Assembly (NCBI GenBank): GCA_905479925.1
Contig: CAJQOL010000013.1
Span: forward strand, 62,001 to 126,000
Reading direction: 5' to 3'
DNA length: 64,000 nucleotides
Origin: an uncultured Kangiellaceae bacterium
GTDB lineage: Bacteria > Pseudomonadota > Gammaproteobacteria > Enterobacterales > Kangiellaceae
Position 1 is the first letter of the stretch; every line of letters starts with the position of its first letter. Of the stretch, positions 1-9,226 are shown piece after piece. The position numbers and the translations under genes are program-made. A model generated the notes under the pieces. The model was not told where the DNA came from and did not search any database. It worked only from the letters and a program-made list of their open reading frames with translations.

Positions 1-14
1 CTAACGCTCTCAAT

Positions 15-1448
15 TTATTCCCCGCTTGTTTCCGATACGCTTTCTTGTTTTTCTCTGGTCGCTTGTTGCTCGACGTCCATTTCTGTATCCGGCTTCTCAA
101 CCAGCAATGAATTATTTTCTTGTTTAGAATCGCCCTCAGCAACCTTACCTTCTTCGCTAGAATCAAACTCCTCTAGTAGGCTAAAAAACTGAGTCTCTAA
201 CAACTGGTGTTCATCTTTTAGCCTTTCCAGAGCTTTAGAGGAAGTCATCTCAATATCGGCATCTTCAGATATCAGCATAAACTGCTGTTCGAGCATTTCC
301 TTTTCCAAAATCAAACGATCCATTGCGGCTTCGCTTTTCTCGAGCTGTCCTCTTAACTCACTCAGTTTCTCGATTTGGTCTTGATTTTGACCCGAATTTT
401 TTATTTGAGTGGTGAGAATTTCATTACGGGTTTCTAACGTTTTATATTTACGGGCAAGTTGTCGATGATCACTGCTTAACTTAGAAATATTTCTGTGTAA
501 TTGCTGCTCGGAATTTTTATGCATTCGCATTTGTTCTTTTTGAGCTTGAAACATTTGAGCCTTTGCAATAAACGCTCTAAGCTGTGTTGATGTTTTTTCT
601 AGATCACCAGCCAAGCGGTCCTTCATTTTTGAAACTTCATCGAGCTCTTTGATGACACGGTCCATTTCTTCTTTAGTAAACTGCAAAGAGGATGGATCAA
701 AATTTGAGTAGGATTGAGCGTTTAATAGCGACTCTTCAACGTTTCCAATAATATTCTCTGCATTCTCAAGTTCCCTTAACTCATTCTCTGTTTCCTTTTC
801 GTCCTCGTCAAACAACTCAACGTCTACCACTAAACCTACCATTTCTCCTAGTGAGCTATAGCGCTCCTTAAAGCTATCAAGATCTTCGCTGGCGCTATGA
901 TTACCATTCTCGGCCAGTCGGTTCTTTAACTCTTCTAGCGCTTGCTCACCGCCAGACATGGTGTAAGCAATGGAGTTTTTAAGATCATGATACATTTCCT
1001 TATAGTTATCTTCTTCATTTTTCTCTCCTTGTTCCTGGGCGGTTTGAGAAGATTGCTGATTTTTGAGAGCCTGTAATTCTTTTTTAACTTCATCAACATG
1101 CTCTTTCATTTCTGCACGTTGTTTTACAGCAAAATTGGCAGCTTCTTGAGCAGTATCCTTTTGCTTGTTCATTTTCTTATTTTTCTTTTCGAGGGCTTCA
1201 ATGGTTGCTTGGTCGTCCTCTCTATCGGAACTCCTTTCTTTATCTATGTCCTCTATTTTTTGTTTTAACTCCTGGATTTGAACACGAAGACCCTTATTAC
1301 GACTAATAGCGTCTTTCAGTTTGAACGTTAGCTCCTCATTTTGTTCTTTGAGGGTATTGTTGATATTAAAAAGCTTGAAAAATAAGTAAGCACTAACTCC
1401 TATTAGCACTACAAATATTTCTGCAACAATTAAAACTTGATTCGACAA
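15..1448 (-). CDS. Membrane-anchored coiled-coil protein of unknown function
   Basis: I do not recognise a family. The 477-residue product has one hydrophobic segment at about residues 5-25 and is then almost entirely charged, heptad-like sequence rich in E, K, Q and L, so it should be a single-pass inner-membrane protein with a long cytoplasmic coiled coil. The start is a TTG codon at 1448, because no other Met occurs for about 90 residues and the membrane segment needs this start; the ribosome binding site is weak. The last ~50 residues are acidic and look disordered. It is divergent from the VWA gene. It could be a scaffold or tether, but no enzymatic motif is visible. Confidence 0.75.
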   Translation of the reverse strand: MSNQVLIVAEIFVVLIGVSAYLFFKLFNINNTLKEQNEELTFKLKDAISRNKGLRVQIQELKQKIEDIDKERSSDREDDQATIEALEKKNKKMNKQKDTAQEAANFAVKQRAEMKEHVDEVKKELQALKNQQSSQTAQEQGEKNEEDNYKEMYHDLKNSIAYTMSGGEQALEELKNRLAENGNHSASEDLDSFKERYSSLGEMVGLVVDVELFDEDEKETENELRELENAENIIGNVEESLLNAQSYSNFDPSSLQFTKEEMDRVIKELDEVSKMKDRLAGDLEKTSTQLRAFIAKAQMFQAQKEQMRMHKNSEQQLHRNISKLSSDHRQLARKYKTLETRNEILTTQIKNSGQNQDQIEKLSELRGQLEKSEAAMDRLILEKEMLEQQFMLISEDADIEMTSSKALERLKDEHQLLETQFFSLLEEFDSSEEGKVAEGDSKQENNSLLVEKPDTEMDVEQQATREKQESVSETSGE

Positions 1449-1813
1449 AAGCTAGACCATCTATTAAATAAGTCAGGTAAGTATAGGATATTTATCAATA
1501 AATTGCTTAAACTTGCCGCACAGCCCTCTAACCTCCGAGAAGATAGAACTGAAAAACTGGCTCTTTCTATGGGTTACCAGTTATTTTAGTCCCACTTGTA
1601 ATAACCGGCTCAACTAAGCAGCTATTGGTTAACACAAAATCCGCCTTTTTAAGAACAAATAATATCAATAAAAACAGTGAGTTATATAGATACAGGATGT
1701 AAATGTATTGATTTGGTAAACCACTCTTCATTTTGTTTACATAACTGCTGCTAATAAAATTGGGGACAAATGAGTAACCTTTACTCTAGCCACTACAAGT
1801 AAAGGAAATAGAC
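1449..1813. other. Divergent intergenic region, 365 bp
   Basis: AT-rich spacer between two divergent genes, so it must hold promoters in both directions. A weak plus-strand pair is TTGTTT, 16 bp, TAAAAT just upstream of the VWA gene, whose ribosome binding site is AAAGGAA. I see no ORF, repeat or strong hairpin. Confidence 0.4.
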
Positions 1814-3013
1814 ATGAAAAATTCACCAATTCGTTCCGCCATTAGAGCCATCCTCATCTCCAGCGTTTTAGTTACAACCGCTAGTTTTGCCCATAACAAC
1901 AGTCCTAGTGATGCCAAGAGGCACATTATCGCGCCTCAACCTCAGGCGGCACCAAAAATTCAACTAGCAATACTATTAGACACCAGCGGTAGTATGGACG
2001 GACTGATTGATCAAACAAGAAATCAGCTATGGCAAGTAGTTAATGAATTTTCCTCAGCTAAACGCAATGGTGTTACCCCGACATTAGAAGTTGCACTGTT
2101 TGAATATGGAAACGATGGAAACTCCCGAGATACCGGGTTCGTTAGAATGCTAAACAATTTTACCGGTGAACTAGACAAAGTATCAGAAGGGTTATTCTCC
2201 CTTACCACTAATGGTGGTAGCGAATATTGTGGATTTGCCATTAAAACCGCCGTACACAGCCTAAACTGGAGCCAATCAAATAATGACATTAAAACCATCT
2301 TTATTGCAGGCAATGAGCCGTTTACCCAGGGACCAGTCAACTACAGAGAAGCTTTGCAATTGGCTTCAAGGAATGGAATAGCTGTAAATACAATCCATGC
2401 AGGCGACCACAAGGTAGGCATTGAAACGGGCTGGCAAGCAGGCGCACAGTTAGCAGGCGGTGACTATATGTCTATCGACGCAAATCGTCGCACCGTGCAT
2501 ATTATTAGTCCACAGGACAAACGTATTAGCGAACTGAACCAACAACTCAATAAAACCTATATTCCTTACGGTATTACTGGTTCTCGTAAAGCGAGAAGGC
2601 AACTAGAGCAAGATAAACGGAGCGAGAAAATATCTTCTGCACTGTTAGCTAAGAGAGCGAGAGCCAAGTCATCTTCATATTATAGCAACGACCAGTGGGA
2701 CTTAGTGGATGCGCTTGAAAAAGGCACCATCAATGAAGAGCAGTTAGTTGAATTGAAAGAATCAGAGTTACCTGAACCAATGCGAAATATGAACGACAAA
2801 CAAAAAAAGGATTACATCGCCGAAAAAACAAAACAACGTAAAGAGCTAAAAGAAGAGATAGAATCGCTGAGTCAATCGCGAGACAAATACATTGCTGAGC
2901 AGAAAGTGCAAGCCGTTGCTGCCGCGCCAACCATAAGCGATGCGCTAACAAAATCGATTAGAAAACAGGCAAAAGAAAAGCAGTATGAATTTGAGAAGAA
3001 AAACGGAAACTAA
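1814..3013 (+). CDS. Secreted VWA-domain protein
   Basis: The 399-residue protein has an N-terminal signal peptide (basic start, hydrophobic residues ~9-26, cleavage near SFA-H) followed by a von Willebrand factor A domain at roughly residues 48-240. The MIDAS metal-binding motif DTSGSM is intact (residues ~56-61), and a later T and D expected in MIDAS loops are plausible. The C-terminal third (about 255-399) is lysine/glutamate-rich and predicted helical or coiled-coil. VWA domains bind partners through a coordinated divalent metal; the ligand here is unknown. The start follows the AAAGGAA site. It is convergent with the small membrane-protein gene and separated from it by a hairpin. Confidence 0.85.
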   Translation: MKNSPIRSAIRAILISSVLVTTASFAHNNSPSDAKRHIIAPQPQAAPKIQLAILLDTSGSMDGLIDQTRNQLWQVVNEFSSAKRNGVTPTLEVALFEYGNDGNSRDTGFVRMLNNFTGELDKVSEGLFSLTTNGGSEYCGFAIKTAVHSLNWSQSNNDIKTIFIAGNEPFTQGPVNYREALQLASRNGIAVNTIHAGDHKVGIETGWQAGAQLAGGDYMSIDANRRTVHIISPQDKRISELNQQLNKTYIPYGITGSRKARRQLEQDKRSEKISSALLAKRARAKSSSYYSNDQWDLVDALEKGTINEEQLVELKESELPEPMRNMNDKQKKDYIAEKTKQRKELKEEIESLSQSRDKYIAEQKVQAVAAAPTISDALTKSIRKQAKEKQYEFEKKNGN

Positions 3014-3025
3014 AGGTTATCAGTT

Positions 3026-3047
3026 GGAGCCTGAGTACTTAGGCTCC
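3026..3047. terminator. Hairpin between convergent genes
   Basis: GGAGCCT and AGGCTCC arms enclose an 8-nt spacer; with a G-U pair the stem can extend to about 10 bp. It sits between the stops of two convergent genes and would serve both strands. No long U-run follows on either strand, so its efficiency is uncertain. Confidence 0.55.
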
Positions 3048-3058
3048 ATCGTCTTTAG

Positions 3059-3445
3059 TTAAAGCACCGTTTTCTTTCTTCGTGCCAAATAAAAAACCCC
3101 GCTATTAAGAATAAAAAACCCAAAAAGTGAAGCTATCAGACTCCCCTTCAGAGCAAGAAATACGATAAATACTAAACTAATCACTGAGCACAAGAGAGAG
3201 CTATAAATGAGCAAGTAGCGAGCCCATCGGTGTTCATTAGCGAGTAAGTTAATAAACCAAAAACAAGCTAAGAAACAGAGTATAAAAAAGAAATAGCCAT
3301 TTATGGAGCCTCTAAATCCTCCGGCTTCTGCGGATACTAGCAAGAATAAAAAAGTGCCACAAATTCCAATCCAGGTGCCAACATTTTCATTGTGTAAAGA
3401 CGGTTCAGGAACAAAACGTCGATATTTAAAACCATATAGCTTCAT
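3059..3445 (-). CDS. Small multi-pass membrane protein, last gene of the PspA-flotillin operon
   Basis: The 128-residue product has four hydrophobic segments (about residues 25-42, 48-66, 74-100 and 104-121) and a basic N-terminus. I recognise no family. The start at 3445 has an excellent GGAGG site 4 bases upstream. It begins 30 bases after the stop of the PHA-granule-region protein, so it is probably the last gene of the operon starting near 13.77 kb. A membrane partner for the upstream flotillin/ATPase genes is an inference from position only. Confidence 0.65.
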   Translation of the reverse strand: MKLYGFKYRRFVPEPSLHNENVGTWIGICGTFLFLLVSAEAGGFRGSINGYFFFILCFLACFWFINLLANEHRWARYLLIYSSLLCSVISLVFIVFLALKGSLIASLFGFFILNSGVFYLARRKKTVL

Positions 3446-3475
3446 TAAACCTCCCTTTCTTAAACATTAGAGTTT

Positions 3476-3754
3476 TTAAGACAAATATTTACCTAATACC
3501 TCCAGTATTTTTCTCTCTATTGAATTCTTAAGCGCTCGATACATAATGCCGAGGTTCAAAGTTAACTCAAGCTGGTTTTCAGACAGGGTTATTGAACCGT
3601 TAGCTCCCCTTCTTCTAAAGCTAAACTCAGTTGATGACTCCCACTCAGACCTAAATTCGAGATCACTCGCTAATTCTGTCATTAGCTGGTCGATCTTCAG
3701 CTTTAAGTCATCACTCTGCAATTTGTGGCTACGAATAATATTAATCTGCGCCAT
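3476..3754 (-). CDS. Polyhydroxyalkanoic acid system (PHA_gran_rgn, PF09650)-like protein
   Basis: The 92-residue product resembles the small proteins annotated as polyhydroxyalkanoic acid system family: an N-terminal strand and helix (I-I-R-S-H-K-L), a long helix around residues 12-32, then the W-E-S / F-x-R-R-G-A-N-G-S-I pattern and a C-terminal helix I-E-R-K-I. I chose the ATG at 3754, which has AAGGA upstream and begins one base after the TGA of the giant ATPase; a longer reading frame starting at 3808 would overlap that gene by 53 bp. No PHA synthase is present in the window, so a role in this membrane operon is more likely than storage granules. The family call is from pattern memory. 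Confidence 0.6.
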   Translation of the reverse strand: MAQINIIRSHKLQSDDLKLKIDQLMTELASDLEFRSEWESSTEFSFRRRGANGSITLSENQLELTLNLGIMYRALKNSIERKILEVLGKYLS

Positions 3755-3755
3755 A

Positions 3756-6700
3756 TCATTCCTTAGTATCTTGTGAAGCGCTTTTAGCTCTAGATCGCCT
3801 TTGAGCATTGGGCTTGGTAAGCTTTTCGATTGTCTTCAACTTGTCGCTAATTTCCGTCATTTTTTCATGAGTTCCCAAATCCAAATCCAACTTGCCACCC
3901 ATTAATTTAATTAAAGGATACAGCGTTTTTTCAAGAACTTTCGCCAATTCTTTACCAACATTAACATCACCATTATCCGCTTCGGCTAGTGTTGTAGACG
4001 ATTTTATCGAGGACCCTAACTGGTTAATCGCTTCGACAATTGCTCGGCTACTTTTCTCGTCAGATTGATGCTCATTAGTGACACTGGCATTTTTATCTGC
4101 CGATTCGATTTTGCGCGCGCTATCTGCATCCTGCCGCCAACGCTCTATACCGGTTACTAGGTCATTTAACTGCAAAACGATTTTCTGTTGCGCGTCAGCG
4201 TCATCACCACCCATAGATTTATTACGGACAAAGTCACTCTTAATTTTTTCCCAACGAGTTGAATCTTGTTCATCCATTTTCTCGCGAAGTTCAGCCAGTT
4301 TCAGTAGGTTGGCTTCAGTTCCACTTGTCAGCAACTGGGACTCACCCAAATAGTGGTCATCGATAATCCTATCAATTTCTTCATCGGTCATAATTGCGGA
4401 TATCTTTTCGCACATCTTATTCATATTTCTATAGGAGCCTTGCAACTTGAAAGCAGGCTCGGTTCTATAGTTATCATCTTGAGCGCTTGCAGCGATATAG
4501 GCTTTATTTACTCTCCAAACCACTTTCTGAATAGCCTTCATTTTTTGTAGAACAGAAACGATTTCTTTTATTTCTGCGCCGCCGTATTGATGAGAAAAGT
4601 CCGTGGTTGCCACATTTTTACCATTAGCCATATCAATAAATTTATAAACATCGCTCATCTCCCGTGTAGCTAATGGGGCTAGAATTGGATTTGAGGTTAG
4701 GGAGTTTTCAATATAGCTCAACTCAAAGACGTCTTCTTTTCCGCCGAGTACGTCACCCAAGTTGTAAATGTCAGCTCGATTGGCAAGCATGTCAGGAATT
4801 TGAAACGCCTCTCCGGTTTCCGTGTAAGGATTTCCGGCCATCACTACGGCAAATTTCTTTCCTCGCATATCGTAGGTTTTAGCCTTGTTCTGCCAAACAC
4901 CTTCAATCCGTCTAGTTCCATCACAGAGAGAAATAAACTTCTGTAAGAATTCACTATTGGTATGCTGAATATCATCTAGATAGAGCATGACATTGTTGCC
5001 CATTTCTAGAGCAAGATTTAGTTTTTCAAGCTCTTGGCGAGCCGCACTATTATCAGCTTGCTCGGGATCAACCGAGGTAACATTATGACCAATTACAGGA
5101 CAATTAATTTTCATAAAAATCAAACCCAAACGGTCTGCGACATACTCCATAAGAGTCGTCTTTCCGTAACCGGGTGGTGAGATCATCAACAGAAGCCCCA
5201 TTAAATCCGTTCGCTTCTTATCGCCGACGGTTCCAATTTGTTTTGCTAGATTGTCACCAATAAACGAAAGGTAAACTTCGTTAATTAGCTTATTTCTGAC
5301 AAAGGAAGACAGTGGCTTTGCCTTAAATTCATCAAGCCTCAAAAGCTCTCTTTGGTCAACAATGGTCGAGGTCCGCAGTTCATGATAAAGCTTATACTTT
5401 GGCAACATAATTTTTTCGTGATGTAGATTTCGTTCAATAAAGTCATCGAGCTGAATCATCAATCGACGTTCTTCTATTCTCTCGTGGGTACCGAGCAGCT
5501 TATCGATAGTCATTTGAATATCGACTTGTTTATCTGTACGGTCAATTCGTTGCTCGGCATTGAGGATACCAACCGCCTCACCAACGAAATTTTTCAGCTC
5601 AGACTTGGCTTGGGATTCCACATACGCATTTAACCAAGCTTCCGTAATCTGCCAGCGCTTACCTACAACACCGGAAATGTCTTTTAATACCTTAAGATAA
5701 TCATTCCATATATTGTTAGTTTTTAGGTGAGCAATAAAATCATTGCAAAGTAGTCTCGCGTACTTACTCGTCGCAAAACTAACCCTGTCTTGGGATAATT
5801 CCTCTACAAGGTATTGACTCGTACTAGCGATAAGATGTGGCTCGAACTCTAAGCCTTGCTGGTCAATAAAATCACTCACTTGTTTTTGAATATCGTTACT
5901 TAGGAGTTTTTTTTCTGTAGCGTTAGAAAATAATTTTTGCATCGAGTCAGCGGTTTTAGCCCTTTGCGGCCAAAGCATTTGCTGTTTTCCGGTTTGGCAG
6001 TTAGCCCAATATATACAACCAAGACCTCGAGCAAGCGGTGAGTACTTGAAAACTCCAGCGGTCTCATAAACCGGGACAAGTTGGTTCAAAATACGCGCCG
6101 TATCACGGTCATGAATACCTTTCTCATATCCCTCTTTAAAACGAGGGGACGCGTATTCACTCACCAAATTTGTCAACTTATCCAGATCGGCACAGGTAGA
6201 TGATAGAACCGACCAAGTAAGTCCCTCGGCGGCGCGTTCAGCTGCAAGCAAAATATTGTAAGCAAGGTATTCCGCTCGATATAACAACTCGGTCTCAGAA
6301 GGGACTGTCATGGCCCAACAATCTGATAACTCTTCAAGCTTTTTATCGGCTAAGGGTTCGAAGTAGTCGGTTCCCGTCAGCTTAATATAAAGCTCGTTAT
6401 CTTTCGGTAATATGGTTATATCTAAATCTTGTTTGTTTACTGCAAACTTATGTCTCGGTCCAAGTTTAATAACCTGGCCACCTTCTTCATAAAGGTCATT
6501 TTTGTCCCTTAACGAGCGAATTGCTTGTTGCTTTGCCGCTTTTAATTGAGAGTCTAAATCCTCCGCTTTTACACTATCATCATAGTGATGGAGTTGTTCG
6601 ATGATTTCACGAATCTTAACGACGAGACCGTCAGCCGCAAAAAATGCATTTAACTCATCCGGCTCCGAAAATCGCTTTGTGCGACGTTGGACGCTTTGTA

Positions 6701-9044
6701 ATATTCGCTCTCCAGAAGTGGCCAAAGACTGAGCCTTTCGTTGACGTTGCTCCACCAATCCTTGTTTATGTTCCTCAAAGGTCTCAAAAATCTCTTCTCT
6801 CTTAGCGAGGATGTCAGTCACAAAATCATCAAAGTCGCTGAACTCTCCTTCTAACTCTTCAAGTTGAATAAGCAGTCTAGCCGATTGCTGGTCACATTTT
6901 TCCGGTGTACTAGATAAGTTTAAAGCGTTATGAATACTTTGGTTAAGTAACTTTAATCGAGCGCCAAACTGTGCCGTTGCTTCGGCGCTTCCCATGTTTT
7001 TTCTTAAGTGTTCGAGCTCGGCTTTTTGTTGATTGAGCTTGCCGTATAATTCAGATACTGAATCGACGATACGAGTCTGTACCGTCGCATCATCGACTTT
7101 CAGTGTCGCCATTAATTCCGAAATTAAATCTAACCCTTCTGCGAGTGCTTCGACCTTCTCTAAGTGAGGTTGAAGTTCAGCATTAGACTTTGATTTTTCG
7201 GCATCTTTTGTCGCGGTTTCTAAGGTCTTATAGTAGCTGGCTAAGGCATCCTCCGAAGACAAAAACTCAACCGTTTGTTCTGACAAAGATTGTTCAACCG
7301 ATTCAATTTCTTGATCTAACTCTTCAATAACGGCGATATCAATATAACGATATTCCTTTATCGTCATTAGATGGCCTCGATAACCCCGTATCGAACTCAG
7401 ACCGTCAACAAACTCTTGTGGACTGTGCCAGCTTTGAGGCTCAATACTGCGCACTAACTCCTTGAGTGTTGCTTCAGCATCATTAAGGGCAATATCGGAC
7501 TGCTTTCGAATACTTTCGACTTTTTCATATTCATCAATAACCGATTCGGCTGTCTCGCCAATTTGCCTGATCAAGCTCGATATACTTGCCAACTCTTCAG
7601 AATCTAGCCAGAAATAAGTATCAAAAATCTTTTCACATTGACGTCCAAGCTCATTGTAGTGAGCCGCGGAAACGTCCTCTGCAGCTATCGACTTTGCAAT
7701 CCCATAGAGATCAGAAATACCTCTAACGAGTTCCGCATTGCCAATTTTTCCATAGAAGCTTTGGGAGGTGGGTTGGTTGCTCGCAAACACATCGGAAAAG
7801 TAAGGTGTTTGCCAAATTTGAATTGGATGCACTCGATTAGGCTCATCTTCCGCGTAGAAAATGATCATTTTTCCATCTTCGTAAATACCATAGCCATGAC
7901 CAAATTGCGGATTTTGCAGGGTTCGATTAATCAGGTTGTACGCATACAGGGCAATCACATTAGTTTCAGGCTGATAGAAAACATACATCACGTCTTCACC
8001 ATTAGGCGAACGAAGTGTTCTCTTATAAACTAAACCGCTTATGTTATCGTCAAATCGTTTGTGTTCACCATTAGTTAGATAGTAACCCCCTGGAAAGATA
8101 ATACCGTGATCTTCAGGTAAAGAAATACAGGCATCACCAATCTCATCAATTCTTAAAATCGACTGACTACTCTTATTAAAAACTAGGTAACGAAAGTTTT
8201 CTTCTTGGTAGGGTTTAATCTTGAGCAATATCATTTGCCCTAAGTCGCAAAAATGGAACTCCGCATCATCTAAAGATTGATTTCCGTCTTCAACGGCTTC
8301 AGAGTAAATACCTAGCCCGCTATTTGTATTGTCTTCGACTTTTATCGTAATGTCGCCGCGCGAGCAATCGACAAATAATGTATCTAAAATGTTTATATGT
8401 GGATTTCTACCATCGACAACATCGTCTCTGCTACAGGTAGTCCATACAAAATCCTGACTTGCCGGTAATTGAATATCCCTTTCGCCACGATTATCGATAT
8501 AATCAAGCTGCTTGCCATCACTCGATATCTGCCACCGGAAAACTCGAATGTCAGATAGTTTTTGTCCAATACTAAATGCCGCTAACAAACGTCCGTTTTT
8601 GACCACCAACTGAGATAGAGATGCATCCTTATAATAGGTATAAAGCTCGTTGAACTCCTCTTGAAAACGGGAATCCGCTAGAAATGAATTATCGATAGGA
8701 ATTCGTTTTAGATCATACTGTCCATCGTTATCTGAAAGCTGATACAGTGACAAAACATCTTCGATTTTTGTCTCTTTTTTTAGCCCGATAAATACATTAT
8801 AACCAAACAGAACTTTGTCATTAACAATGACCAAATCTTTCGCTTGGCAGTTATTTTCAGTTCGAAGCCGCATTCGACCAAGAACCTTCATTTCGGTCGT
8901 ACCAAACTCGCTCTGACGTTCGCTATTTATCTTACTAATGAGTCCATCGATGTTTCGCCCTTGCTCAGAAAGACGTTGACGAATGACGTCATAGGCTCCG
9001 CCTTCAGTAACGGCCTGTTCAACAATTGAAGTCTTCTCAACCAC
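3756..9044 (-). CDS. Giant AAA ATPase of the 'DNA repair ATPase' family
   Basis: The product has 1762 residues. The N-terminal part begins with the conserved Y-D-V-I-R-x-R-L helix and R-x-R-T-E-N-N-C, then F-G-Y-N-V-F-I-G-L, followed by a beta-rich, propeller-like region to ~residue 470. A long coiled-coil region follows (about 490-850), then a mixed region and a single AAA module with Walker A PGYGKTT near residue 1291 and Walker B VMLYLDD near 1351, and a helical tail to 1762. Databases call such proteins DNA repair ATPase, but no nuclease or DNA-binding motif is visible. Its position directly after flotillin and YqiJ suggests a membrane-associated remodelling machine. It is far longer than ordinary AAA proteins. 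Start ATG at 9044. Confidence 0.85.
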   Translation of the reverse strand: MVEKTSIVEQAVTEGGAYDVIRQRLSEQGRNIDGLISKINSERQSEFGTTEMKVLGRMRLRTENNCQAKDLVIVNDKVLFGYNVFIGLKKETKIEDVLSLYQLSDNDGQYDLKRIPIDNSFLADSRFQEEFNELYTYYKDASLSQLVVKNGRLLAAFSIGQKLSDIRVFRWQISSDGKQLDYIDNRGERDIQLPASQDFVWTTCSRDDVVDGRNPHINILDTLFVDCSRGDITIKVEDNTNSGLGIYSEAVEDGNQSLDDAEFHFCDLGQMILLKIKPYQEENFRYLVFNKSSQSILRIDEIGDACISLPEDHGIIFPGGYYLTNGEHKRFDDNISGLVYKRTLRSPNGEDVMYVFYQPETNVIALYAYNLINRTLQNPQFGHGYGIYEDGKMIIFYAEDEPNRVHPIQIWQTPYFSDVFASNQPTSQSFYGKIGNAELVRGISDLYGIAKSIAAEDVSAAHYNELGRQCEKIFDTYFWLDSEELASISSLIRQIGETAESVIDEYEKVESIRKQSDIALNDAEATLKELVRSIEPQSWHSPQEFVDGLSSIRGYRGHLMTIKEYRYIDIAVIEELDQEIESVEQSLSEQTVEFLSSEDALASYYKTLETATKDAEKSKSNAELQPHLEKVEALAEGLDLISELMATLKVDDATVQTRIVDSVSELYGKLNQQKAELEHLRKNMGSAEATAQFGARLKLLNQSIHNALNLSSTPEKCDQQSARLLIQLEELEGEFSDFDDFVTDILAKREEIFETFEEHKQGLVEQRQRKAQSLATSGERILQSVQRRTKRFSEPDELNAFFAADGLVVKIREIIEQLHHYDDSVKAEDLDSQLKAAKQQAIRSLRDKNDLYEEGGQVIKLGPRHKFAVNKQDLDITILPKDNELYIKLTGTDYFEPLADKKLEELSDCWAMTVPSETELLYRAEYLAYNILLAAERAAEGLTWSVLSSTCADLDKLTNLVSEYASPRFKEGYEKGIHDRDTARILNQLVPVYETAGVFKYSPLARGLGCIYWANCQTGKQQMLWPQRAKTADSMQKLFSNATEKKLLSNDIQKQVSDFIDQQGLEFEPHLIASTSQYLVEELSQDRVSFATSKYARLLCNDFIAHLKTNNIWNDYLKVLKDISGVVGKRWQITEAWLNAYVESQAKSELKNFVGEAVGILNAEQRIDRTDKQVDIQMTIDKLLGTHERIEERRLMIQLDDFIERNLHHEKIMLPKYKLYHELRTSTIVDQRELLRLDEFKAKPLSSFVRNKLINEVYLSFIGDNLAKQIGTVGDKKRTDLMGLLLMISPPGYGKTTLMEYVADRLGLIFMKINCPVIGHNVTSVDPEQADNSAARQELEKLNLALEMGNNVMLYLDDIQHTNSEFLQKFISLCDGTRRIEGVWQNKAKTYDMRGKKFAVVMAGNPYTETGEAFQIPDMLANRADIYNLGDVLGGKEDVFELSYIENSLTSNPILAPLATREMSDVYKFIDMANGKNVATTDFSHQYGGAEIKEIVSVLQKMKAIQKVVWRVNKAYIAASAQDDNYRTEPAFKLQGSYRNMNKMCEKISAIMTDEEIDRIIDDHYLGESQLLTSGTEANLLKLAELREKMDEQDSTRWEKIKSDFVRNKSMGGDDADAQQKIVLQLNDLVTGIERWRQDADSARKIESADKNASVTNEHQSDEKSSRAIVEAINQLGSSIKSSTTLAEADNGDVNVGKELAKVLEKTLYPLIKLMGGKLDLDLGTHEKMTEISDKLKTIEKLTKPNAQRRSRAKSASQDTKE

Positions 9045-9226
9045 TTTGAATTCCCTGTTTTAAGTCAGACAGTAGGGCATTAGTAACCCTATGCTGGTGA
9101 TATTCTCTCGACCGTTCTATTTCATATGCTGAATGCTCTTAGCAAGGGCAAAGAAATGATTCGAGGTCGTCGCACTTAACCAACACCAAGGGGCGGAACG
9201 CTCCGTCCCTAGGCTTGGCTTGTTAC

